Origin: Desulfobacterales bacterium
GTDB lineage: Bacteria > Desulfobacterota > DSM-4660 > Desulfatiglandales > JALVZP01
DNA: 8,128 bases
Assembly: GCA_027037575.1 (NCBI GenBank)
Contig: JALVZP010000205.1
Coordinates: forward strand, 1 to 8,128
Reading direction: 5' to 3'
Shown here: positions 1-5,851 of the stretch, in pieces
How the letters are laid out: the number at the start of each line of letters is the position of its first letter
Position numbering within the stretch: the first letter of the stretch is position 1
Program-made: the position numbers and the translations under genes
The notes under the pieces: generated by a model
What the model was told of the DNA's origin: nothing
The model's database searches: none
What the model saw: only the letters and a program-made list of their open reading frames with translations

Positions 1-435
1 ATTGGGAAGAATGTCCCAAAGGTAGATATAGAAGAATTTTGGAAATACTATCTTATACTTAGTAAGGCAATAGATATGGGACTTGTCTCCTCATGCCATG
101 CAGTTGGAAGAGGAGGGCTTTCTGTTCATCTTTGTCTTGTTTCTATGGCAGGTGAGCTTGGAATGGAGATAGATCTGAGTAAGGTTCCAAAAGAGGATGG
201 TCTTTCTATGAGTAAGATATTCTATTCAGAGTCAGCAGGAAGATTTATTATAACTGTACCTCCTGATAAGAAGGAAGAATTTGAAAGGCTATTCTTAGGT
301 ACTTCATGTCTTTCTTGCATAGGAAGAATAATAGATAGGAGATTCAGGATATACTTTTCTGATGATCTCATAATAGATGAAGATATCATGGAGCTAAAGA
401 GATGCTGGAAGACACCATTTGGAGAGATGAAGTAA
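1..435 (+). CDS. purL: Phosphoribosylformylglycinamidine synthase II (PurL-type), C-terminal part
   Basis: This is the last 144 codons of a gene whose 5' end lies before the window. The frame is open from base 1, so the ATG at 76 is internal. The fragment matches the C-terminal AIR-synthase-like domain of PurL, which makes FGAM from FGAR, glutamine-derived ammonia and ATP in purine synthesis. Visible marks, in fragment residues, are the loop C-H-A-V-G-R-G-G-L (32-40), then LVSMAGELGMEIDL, then a segment of the form SESAGRFIITVPP (76-88), and an IGRI strand near the end. PurL proteins usually show H-D-x-S-x-G-G-L in the loop; here the D is A and the residue before GG is R, a variant that may belong to a subfamily. 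The trmO start lies inside its last 34 bases, so the two are probably co-transcribed. Family assignment is fairly sure; full length and N-terminal catalytic residues cannot be seen. Confidence 0.82.
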   Translation: MGKNVPKVDIEEFWKYYLILSKAIDMGLVSSCHAVGRGGLSVHLCLVSMAGELGMEIDLSKVPKEDGLSMSKIFYSESAGRFIITVPPDKKEEFERLFLGTSCLSCIGRIIDRRFRIYFSDDLIIDEDIMELKRCWKTPFGEMK

Positions 436-914
436 AGATATGCTTTCATCCTATTGGGGTGATCCATTCTCCATTTAAAAAACCAAAAGGTGTTCCTATT
501 CAGCCAATCTTTGCAAAGGATGTGGATGGAAAGGTAGAGGTATTTCCTGAATATAAGGATGGTCTTAAGGACTTAGAAGGATTTTCCCATATTATTCTCA
601 TCTATTATTTTCATAAGGCAAAGGAGGCAAAGCTTATTGTAAAACCATTTCTTGATCCTGAACCAAGAGGTGTATTTGCTACAAGGGCACCTTCAAGACC
701 AAATCCCATAGGGATATCTGTAGTGAGGCTTCTAAGGGTCGAGTCTAATATCCTATATGTCTCAGAGCTTGACATAATAGATAACACTCCGCTTTTGGAC
801 ATAAAGCCATATGTTCCAAAGTTTGATATAAAAGAGGGAGCAAGGGCAGGATGGCTTGAAAAGAAAACGGAAAAGCCAATCAGATCCACAGATGATGGAA
901 GATTTTATAAATAA
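402..914 (+). CDS. trmO: tRNA (t6A37 N6)-methyltransferase TrmO / TsaA family
   Basis: A 170-residue cytoplasmic protein of the TsaA/TrmO (YaeB) beta-barrel family. TrmO uses S-adenosylmethionine to methylate threonylcarbamoyl-adenosine 37 of threonine tRNAs, which tunes decoding. Family signatures in order: IGVIHSPF (18-25), GKVEVFPEY (43-51), LKDLEGFSHI (55-64), the SAM-site stretch with TRAPSRPNPIG (94-104), and DIIDNTPLLDIKPYVP (124-139). It is shorter than the E. coli enzyme (about 235 residues) and seems to lack its C-terminal domain, as small members do. The start at 402 overlaps purL by 34 bp. No other ATG in this frame precedes the conserved IGVIHSPF strand, and the GTG at 459 falls inside it. 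A weak GGAG at 390-393 sits 8 bases upstream. Translational coupling to purL is likely. The family is certain; tRNA substrate activity is inferred. Confidence 0.88.
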   Translation: MLEDTIWRDEVKICFHPIGVIHSPFKKPKGVPIQPIFAKDVDGKVEVFPEYKDGLKDLEGFSHIILIYYFHKAKEAKLIVKPFLDPEPRGVFATRAPSRPNPIGISVVRLLRVESNILYVSELDIIDNTPLLDIKPYVPKFDIKEGARAGWLEKKTEKPIRSTDDGRFYK

Positions 915-932
915 AATAAAAGGAGGTATGTC

Positions 933-2141
933 ATGAAGCCAATAGAGATTACAAAGGATATCTATTGGGTGGGGGCAATTGATTGGAACATTAGGGATTT
1001 TCATGGATACTCTGTCTATGAAGGAACCACATACAATGCATTTCTCATACTGGATGAGAAGGTTACACTGATAGATACAGTAAAGGAGAAGCTGAAGTAT
1101 CAGCTTGTAGAAAGGATATCTCATCTGATAGATCCAAAGAGGATTGACTATGTAATAAGCAATCATACAGAGATGGATCATTCAGGGGCATTAGAAGAGG
1201 TAATGGAGCTTATTGGAAGAGAAAAGCCTGTTTATTGCTCACAGATGGGAAAGAAGAATCTTTCTATGCACTTCTACAGCAATCTGAACCTTGTTGCTGT
1301 AAAGGATGGAGAAGAGCTTAGCTTGGGAAAGAGAAAGATAAGATTTATTGAGACAAGGATGCTTCACTGGCCAGATAGCATGTTCAGCTACCTTGTAGAT
1401 GAGGGAATCCTTTTTTCAAGTGATGCATTTGGTCAGCACTATGCAAGCTATGAAAGGTTTGATGATCAGGTAGATGAGTTTATGATAATGTTTCATGCAA
1501 AAAAATACTATGCAAATATCCTTCTTCCCTATGCACCTCTTGTATTAAAGCTTTTAAATAGGATCGACGAAATGGGGCTTAAGATAAGTATGATATGTCC
1601 TGATCATGGGATAATCTGGAGAACAAAAAAAGGTATCTCCAACATGCTGAATGCATATAAGGAATGGAGTGAGCAGAAGCCAAAAAGGAAGGCACTTGTT
1701 ATATATGATACTATGTGGCACAGCACAGAAAAGATGGCAGAAGCAATTGTAGAGGCTATAGGAGAAGAAGGGATAAGTGTAAAGCTTATAAATATAAGGA
1801 AGTGGCACAGAAGCGATATAATGACAGAGGTCCTTGATTCAGGAGCAATCCTTATTGGATCTCCCACGATAAATAATGGACTATTTCCAACAGTAAGCGA
1901 TATTCTTACCTATATGAAGGGGCTTAGACCAAAAAATAAGATTGGAGCAGCCTTCGGATCCTATGGATGGAGTGGAGAGGCAGTAAAGTTAATTAATAAA
2001 GAGCTTGAAGAGATGAAATTTGAGATAATTGATCCTGGTATAAGATTCCAGTTTGTCCCTGAAAAAGAGATACTATCTAAGTGTAGGGAACTCGGGAAGA
2101 GGGTTGCAGATGCCCTTAAGGAAAAAACAAAGGAGGGATAA
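933..2141 (+). CDS. Class A flavodiiron protein (O2 and/or NO reductase)
   Basis: A 402-residue cytoplasmic flavodiiron protein, also called FprA or rubredoxin:oxygen oxidoreductase. These enzymes reduce O2 to water and/or NO to N2O at a non-heme diiron centre fed by FMN. The N-terminal metallo-beta-lactamase-like domain (about 1-245) has the full ligand set: H78-x-E80-x-D82-H83 (in HTEMDHSG), H145, D164 and H225 (in PDHGIIWR), a spacing that fits Desulfovibrio ROO. The C-terminal flavodoxin domain (about 252-398) shows the FMN phosphate loop YDTMWHSTEKM (258-268), GSPTINNG (309-316) and FGSYGWSGEA (341-350). There is no fused rubredoxin or flavin reductase domain, so a separate rubredoxin-like donor is expected, and none is encoded in the window. 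A strong AGGAGG at 921-926, six bases before the ATG, fixes the start. The octaheme cytochrome gene follows after 2 bases. Sequence alone does not decide between O2 and NO as main substrate. Confidence 0.96.
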   Translation: MKPIEITKDIYWVGAIDWNIRDFHGYSVYEGTTYNAFLILDEKVTLIDTVKEKLKYQLVERISHLIDPKRIDYVISNHTEMDHSGALEEVMELIGREKPVYCSQMGKKNLSMHFYSNLNLVAVKDGEELSLGKRKIRFIETRMLHWPDSMFSYLVDEGILFSSDAFGQHYASYERFDDQVDEFMIMFHAKKYYANILLPYAPLVLKLLNRIDEMGLKISMICPDHGIIWRTKKGISNMLNAYKEWSEQKPKRKALVIYDTMWHSTEKMAEAIVEAIGEEGISVKLINIRKWHRSDIMTEVLDSGAILIGSPTINNGLFPTVSDILTYMKGLRPKNKIGAAFGSYGWSGEAVKLINKELEEMKFEIIDPGIRFQFVPEKEILSKCRELGKRVADALKEKTKEG

Positions 2142-2143
2142 AG

Positions 2144-3397
2144 ATGAGAAGGATATTCCTTTTATTAATGGGGATTTTCTTCCTAAGTGGGATTTCCCAT
2201 GCACAGGATGCAGAGAAATGTATTAGCTGCCATCAAAAGATCACTCCAAAGATCGTATCAGATTGGAAGATAAGCAGGCATGCAGAATCGGATGTATCCT
2301 GTATTGATTGTCATGGATCAAAGCACAAGACAATGAAGGACTATAGCCTTGCAAGGCTTCCAGATGAGCTTGTATGTGCAGAATGTCATCAGGATCAGTA
2401 TGATCAGTTTATGAAAGGAAAGCACAGTCTTGGATGGAAGGCAATGATGGCACTTCCTGTAAGCCATATGGAGCCTGTTGAGCTTATACAGGAAAGCAGA
2501 GGATGTGGTGGATGCCATACAATGGGGATAAAGCCAAAGAAGGACAGGCAGATGCTCAAAAAGATGGGATTTAGATATGAGGTAAACTCCTGTGATGAAT
2601 GTCATACAAGACATACATTCTCAAAGAAGGAGGCACTTGATCCTCAGGCATGTCAGAAGTGTCATATGGGATTTGATCATCCACAATGGGAGATATGGAG
2701 TAGTTCAAAGCATGGTGAAAGATATATGGCGAGATCAAGGGGCAATCTATCAAAGAGGGCATCTGCTCCTACATGCCAATTCTGTCACCTTCCAAATGGG
2801 ACACATACAAACAGGACTGCCTGGGGATTCTTTGCCTTAAGGCTCCCTCTTCCAAAGGACAAACAATGGAAAGAGGATAGGATTACAATACTTAAGGCAC
2901 TTGGAGTCCTTGATCCACATACTGGAAAGCCGACAGAGAGACTTAATGTAGTAAAGTCACTTGATATGGTAAGGCTTACAGAAGAGGATTTTCAGAAGGA
3001 AAGGGAAAGGCTTATTAAGAGATGCACATACTGCCATTCAGAGCAGTATGTAAGAAAGCAGCTTGAGCTTGGAGATAGGATGATAAGGAAGGCAGATCAT
3101 CTCATGGCAGAAGCAATAAGGATTGTGGCAGGTCTTTACAGGGATGGGATATTGAAGAAGCCAAAGCATTATAAGTATGCATACCCTGACTTTCTCTACT
3201 TCTATAGGACAGGAGGATCTCACATAGATCAGCTCCTTTTTAAGATGTTTATGAAGGATAGGATGCGCATCTATGAAGGGATATTTCATGGAAATCCAGA
3301 TTATGCATACTGGTATGGATGGGCAGCAATGACAAAGGATCTTGCTGAGATAAAGGAGATCGCAAAGATCTTAAGGGCTACACATAAAAAGGAGTAG
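2144..3397 (+). CDS. Octaheme c-type cytochrome, hydroxylamine oxidoreductase (HAO) family
   Basis: A 417-residue exported multiheme cytochrome. Residues 1-20 form a signal peptide (RR, hydrophobic core, SHA before QD), so it acts outside the cytoplasmic membrane. Eight CxxCH heme sites begin at C26, C53, C78, C121, C150, C170, C211 and C294. The first seven are clustered and the eighth lies about 80 residues on, followed by a helical tail with ADHLMAEAI, GLYRDGIL and an FHGNPDYAYW-like segment, all recalling the HAO family. HAO oxidises hydroxylamine to NO; related enzymes oxidise hydrazine or reduce nitrite/NO/hydroxylamine to ammonia. It is clearly shorter than the Nitrosomonas HAO precursor (about 570 residues). 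No C-terminal membrane helix is seen. Several tyrosines follow the last heme, but I cannot assign the heme-crosslinking tyrosine without an alignment, so the direction of catalysis is open. AGGAGG at 2131-2136 precedes the start. No NrfH/NapC-like anchor is nearby. Confidence 0.9.
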   Translation: MRRIFLLLMGIFFLSGISHAQDAEKCISCHQKITPKIVSDWKISRHAESDVSCIDCHGSKHKTMKDYSLARLPDELVCAECHQDQYDQFMKGKHSLGWKAMMALPVSHMEPVELIQESRGCGGCHTMGIKPKKDRQMLKKMGFRYEVNSCDECHTRHTFSKKEALDPQACQKCHMGFDHPQWEIWSSSKHGERYMARSRGNLSKRASAPTCQFCHLPNGTHTNRTAWGFFALRLPLPKDKQWKEDRITILKALGVLDPHTGKPTERLNVVKSLDMVRLTEEDFQKERERLIKRCTYCHSEQYVRKQLELGDRMIRKADHLMAEAIRIVAGLYRDGILKKPKHYKYAYPDFLYFYRTGGSHIDQLLFKMFMKDRMRIYEGIFHGNPDYAYWYGWAAMTKDLAEIKEIAKILRATHKKE

Positions 3398-3400
3398 AAG

Positions 3401-3802
3401 ATGGAAGGGATAAACGAGTTTATTGATTCATGGAAAAATGGGCCTATGAAAAAGGCATTCTTGGAGCTGAAGGATCTCTTAGAGAAAAAGGATGATGTGA
3501 TCCTAAGCTTTAAGGCAAGACCTGGGATAAGCTACTCCCTTAGGGCAAAGAATAGGGCGCAGAAGGACAGGGAACTTTTCGTAATGATAGATGTCATCGA
3601 TGATGACCCATCCAACAGATGGCTCTCTATCTGCTTTTATGGAGATATGATATCTGATCCTGAAGAGAAGGGAAATCTTATTCCAGGTGGGCTTCTTGGT
3701 GAGGATGGATACTGCTTTGATTTTGACGAGTGGGATGAGAAATACTTCTCCTACATAAAGGAGAGGATAGAAGAAGCATATAGTAATGCAAAAAGAGGAT
3801 AG
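3401..3802 (+). CDS. Small acidic protein of unknown function
   Basis: A 133-residue protein I cannot assign to a function. It has no signal peptide, membrane segment or cysteine metal motif, so it is probably cytoplasmic and soluble. An amphipathic N-terminal helix (about 1-30) leads into beta-like segments: ILSFKARPGISYSLRAK (34-50), LFVMIDVIDDDP (59-70) and RWLSICFYGDMISDP (73-87). Then comes a glycine-rich turn, IPGGLLGEDGYCFDFDEWDE (93-112), and a C-terminal charged helix. The pattern of strands and turns reads like a real conserved domain, not a chance ORF. AAGGAG at 3389-3394 lies six bases before the ATG, inside the end of the cytochrome gene, and there are 3 bases between the two genes. 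Its last 17 bases overlap pdxA. Its position suggests co-expression with the flavodiiron/cytochrome pair, but a link to their chemistry is only inferred from order. Confidence 0.85.
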   Translation: MEGINEFIDSWKNGPMKKAFLELKDLLEKKDDVILSFKARPGISYSLRAKNRAQKDRELFVMIDVIDDDPSNRWLSICFYGDMISDPEEKGNLIPGGLLGEDGYCFDFDEWDEKYFSYIKERIEEAYSNAKRG

Positions 3803-4823
3803 GCCAACTGTTGGAATAACTATGGGAGATCCTTCAGGGGTCTCCCCTGAAATCATCTTAAAGGCATTGTCAGATAAAGAGATATACAGAATCTGTGTTC
3901 CTTTGGTAATAGGCGATAAGAATATACTTTCCATTGTAAAAGAAAGGATCTTCAGGGATATTCCCATTAGGATAAGGGTAGTAGAAAGGCCTGAGCAGGC
4001 AGAAGGAAAAGAGGGTATCTTAGATCTAATCTCCCTTTCCAATCTTCATAAATACACACCTGGCATCCCCTATGTAGAGGCTGGAAAGGCAATGGTATCT
4101 TATATTGAGTATGCGGTAAGGCTTGCATTAGAAAACAGGATAGGCGCAGTAGTTACATGTCCGATAAACAAATATCTGATGCATAAGGCAGGCTTCAATT
4201 ATGATGGGCATACTCCACTTATAGCAGATCTTACAAATACGAAGGACTATGTGATGATGCTTGCAGGAGAAAGGCTTAAGGTAAGCCTTGTAACCATACA
4301 TGTGGCATTAAGGGATGTGCCTGATCTGATAATGGAGGAGAATGTCTATAAGACAATAATCATCACGGCAGAATCCCTTTTGAGAGACTTTGGAGTGTCT
4401 TCTCCAAGGATTGCTGTATCTGCTCTAAATCCACATGCAGGAGAGGAAGGGCTATTTGGAAATGAAGAGAAAATAATTTCTGAGGCAATAAAAGAGGCAA
4501 AGAAAGAGATGAAAAAAAGAGGGTATAACCTTTCAATAGAAGGTCCATTTCCACCAGATACCATTTACTATAGGGCAGCAAAAGGAGAGTTTGATGCCGT
4601 AGTAAGTATGTATCATGATCAAGGACTTATCCCGCTTAAGCTTCTGCACTTCTCTGATGCAGTAAATATTACTCTTGGGCTCCCTATTGTAAGGACATCT
4701 GTGGATCACGGAACTGCATATGATATTGCTGGAAAGGGTGTAGCAGATGAGACGAGCCTGAAGTCTGCAATAAGGATGGCAGTAATGATAGCAAAAAACA
4801 GAAAATACTTTATTCATTTATGA
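3786..4823 (+). CDS. pdxA: 4-hydroxythreonine-4-phosphate dehydrogenase
   Basis: A 345-residue PdxA, close to the usual family length. It oxidises 4-phosphohydroxy-L-threonine with NAD(P)+; the product decarboxylates to 3-amino-1-hydroxyacetone phosphate, which PdxJ joins to deoxyxylulose phosphate in the DXP-independent-of-PdxS route to pyridoxal phosphate. The N-terminal signature ITMGDPSGVSPEI (11-23) is intact. The three metal-binding histidines are H142 (GHTPLIA), H217 (NPHAGE) and H277 (MYHDQG). The C-terminal GLPIVRTSVDHGTAYDIAGKG (298-318) is textbook for the family. The ATG at 3786 lies within the end of the upstream gene (17 bp overlap) and puts the GDPSG motif at the usual distance from the N-terminus. 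No pdxJ is in the window. A homologous enzyme (PdxA2/DenD type) acts on other phosphorylated acids, but nothing in the context suggests that. Confidence 0.96.
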   Translation: MQKEDRPTVGITMGDPSGVSPEIILKALSDKEIYRICVPLVIGDKNILSIVKERIFRDIPIRIRVVERPEQAEGKEGILDLISLSNLHKYTPGIPYVEAGKAMVSYIEYAVRLALENRIGAVVTCPINKYLMHKAGFNYDGHTPLIADLTNTKDYVMMLAGERLKVSLVTIHVALRDVPDLIMEENVYKTIIITAESLLRDFGVSSPRIAVSALNPHAGEEGLFGNEEKIISEAIKEAKKEMKKRGYNLSIEGPFPPDTIYYRAAKGEFDAVVSMYHDQGLIPLKLLHFSDAVNITLGLPIVRTSVDHGTAYDIAGKGVADETSLKSAIRMAVMIAKNRKYFIHL

Positions 4824-4959
4824 GACATAAATTTCTTTTTGTCTAAGATTGCTGCCCCTATCAAATATCATCTTCTCATCCATGTTTGTTTCTGAACCAG
4901 GATATTTTTTTTAGTTAGTTAAAAAGTAAAGATACAAAGCGATGCTGTAAGGCGTGCTA

Positions 4960-4988
4960 TTGACAAGCATCTGTTCTGCCTATAAGAT
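4960..4988 (+). promoter_or_regulatory. Candidate sigma70-type promoter for the sirtuin-asd-oxidase string
   Basis: A perfect TTGACA lies at 4960-4965. The -10 is ambiguous: TATAAG at 4981-4986 matches five of six positions but leaves only a 15-bp spacer, while TAAGAT at 4983-4988 gives the ideal 17-bp spacer but matches four of six. Transcription from either would begin around 4993-4996, giving an untranslated leader of about 70 bases before the ATG at 5065. It is well placed in the only real gap in the window, between two co-directional gene strings. It is predicted from sequence alone. Confidence 0.45.
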
Positions 4989-5050
4989 GAAAGCGAAAAT
5001 ATACCCAGAGCCAGCAAAGGATTCAGTTTGGGAAACACTAATTACCTTGC

Positions 5051-5057
5051 AAGGGGG
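5051..5057 (+). promoter_or_regulatory. Ribosome binding site that decides the sirtuin start
   Basis: AAGGGGG ends seven bases before the ATG at 5065 and differs from AAGGAGG at one base. No comparable site stands before the upstream in-frame ATGs at 4954 and 4987. A second purine run (GGAAAGGA) also lies here but is too close to the ATG to serve well. Confidence 0.55.
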
Positions 5058-5064
5058 AAAGGAT

Positions 5065-5841
5065 ATGGTAGATATAAAAAAGCTTATTCAAAAAGGTGCT
5101 AATATGATAAGGGATGCAAAAAGCATCCTTGTATTTACTGGAGCAGGAATCAGCACAGAATCTGGAATCCCTGATTTTAGAAGTCCTGGAGGCCTTTGGA
5201 CAAAGTATGATCCCTCTGATTTCTATTTTCAAAGGATCATCTCTGATGAAAAGGCAAGGGAAAAGTATTGGAAGATGAGCAGTGAATATTGGGATGTAAT
5301 GAGGGATGCAAAGCCAAACAGAGGGCATCTTGCAATAAAGAAGCTGGAAGATGCTGGAAAGCTTTTAGCAATTGTTACTCAAAATATTGACAGACTTCAT
5401 CATAAGGCAGGAAATTCTCCTGAAAAGATAATAGAGCTTCATGGAAATGCATTCTTTGTCTCATGTCTTAGCTGTGGAAAAAAGTATGATAGAGATGAGA
5501 TAGAAAGAAGGATAAAAGAGCAAGGAATAAAGGTCCCTTATGGTGATAAATGTGGTGGAATACTTAAACCAGATACAATCTCATTTGGTCAGGCACTTCC
5601 TCAGGATAAATTAGAGGCAGCATTTAGATGTGCAAGTATATGTGATCTTTGTATTGTTCTTGGATCATCACTTGTAGTATATCCTGCAGCATCTGTTCCA
5701 AGCCATGCAGTTCAAAATGGTGCAAAGCTTATGATAATAAACAGGGATCCAACACCATTTGATGGAGATGCAGAGCTTGTTATACATGAATCTATTTCAA
5801 AGGCATTCGGAGATATGGTAGATTTAGCACTAAGTAATTAA
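5065..5841 (+). CDS. Sirtuin NAD+-dependent protein deacylase (Sir2/CobB family)
   Basis: A 258-residue sirtuin, which removes acyl groups from lysines using NAD+, giving nicotinamide and O-acyl-ADP-ribose. NAD-binding and catalytic motifs are intact: GAGIST (26-31), GIPDFRS (34-40), TQNID (105-109), catalytic H126 in LHGN, the FGQ segment (174-176) and GSSLVVYPA (200-208). The YxxR acyl-pocket signature of SIRT5-like desuccinylases is not seen, so a deacetylase-type activity is the likelier guess. Odd point: the zinc module has C134, C137 and C163, but the position of the third cysteine (three before C163) is G160. I chose ATG 5065 over the in-frame ATG at 4954 because of the RBS at 5051-5057, because a promoter would start transcription after 4954 and 4987, and because the extra 37 residues resemble nothing in the family. 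The asd gene begins 10 bases after the stop. Confidence 0.93.
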   Translation: MVDIKKLIQKGANMIRDAKSILVFTGAGISTESGIPDFRSPGGLWTKYDPSDFYFQRIISDEKAREKYWKMSSEYWDVMRDAKPNRGHLAIKKLEDAGKLLAIVTQNIDRLHHKAGNSPEKIIELHGNAFFVSCLSCGKKYDRDEIERRIKEQGIKVPYGDKCGGILKPDTISFGQALPQDKLEAAFRCASICDLCIVLGSSLVVYPAASVPSHAVQNGAKLMIINRDPTPFDGDAELVIHESISKAFGDMVDLALSN

Positions 5842-5851
5842 GGAGGCAGCT

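Larger units (their letters stand above)
4824..5064. other. Intergenic region between pdxA and the sirtuin gene
   Basis: This 241-bp gap is the only sizeable non-coding stretch in the window. Just at and after the pdxA stop there is a weak A/T-rich inverted repeat (AGACATAAA at 4823-4831 with TTTTTGTCT at 4836-4844, one mismatch). A second repeat, AAATATC (4863-4869) and GATATTT (4901-4907), runs into eight Ts at 4905-4912. Either could help end transcription, but neither is a GC-rich hairpin, so no terminator is called. A promoter-like element follows at 4960-4988. GATGCT (4941-4946) and AGCATC (4966-4971) form a 6-bp inverted repeat that flanks and enters the -35 box. Short open frames here have no recognisable homology. 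Confidence 0.6.

Noticed and set aside
762..1181. Minus-strand ORF of 139 codons across the trmO/flavodiiron junction
   Set aside because: It lies opposite two strongly supported genes, has low-complexity composition rich in Ile, Tyr and Cys, no family resemblance and no good SD.
3503..4042. Minus-strand ORF of 179 codons opposite the unknown gene and pdxA
   Set aside because: It is the longest antisense frame, but its sequence is a shadow of purine-rich coding DNA and covers the conserved PdxA N-terminus; no recognisable domain.
4823..4844. Possible intrinsic terminator after pdxA
   Set aside because: The stem is almost all A/T with a mismatch and overlaps the stop codon; no T-run follows directly, so it does not meet the usual terminator pattern.
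4818..4883. Minus-strand mini-ORF of 21 codons in the gap after pdxA
   Set aside because: Codon use looks plausible, but it is very short, overlaps the pdxA end, has a stop shortly upstream, and lacks a clear SD or homology.
4954..5064. 37-residue N-terminal extension of the sirtuin from ATG 4954
   Set aside because: No SD at 4954, the ATG lies upstream of the likely transcription start, and sirtuin family homology begins only a few residues after 5065.
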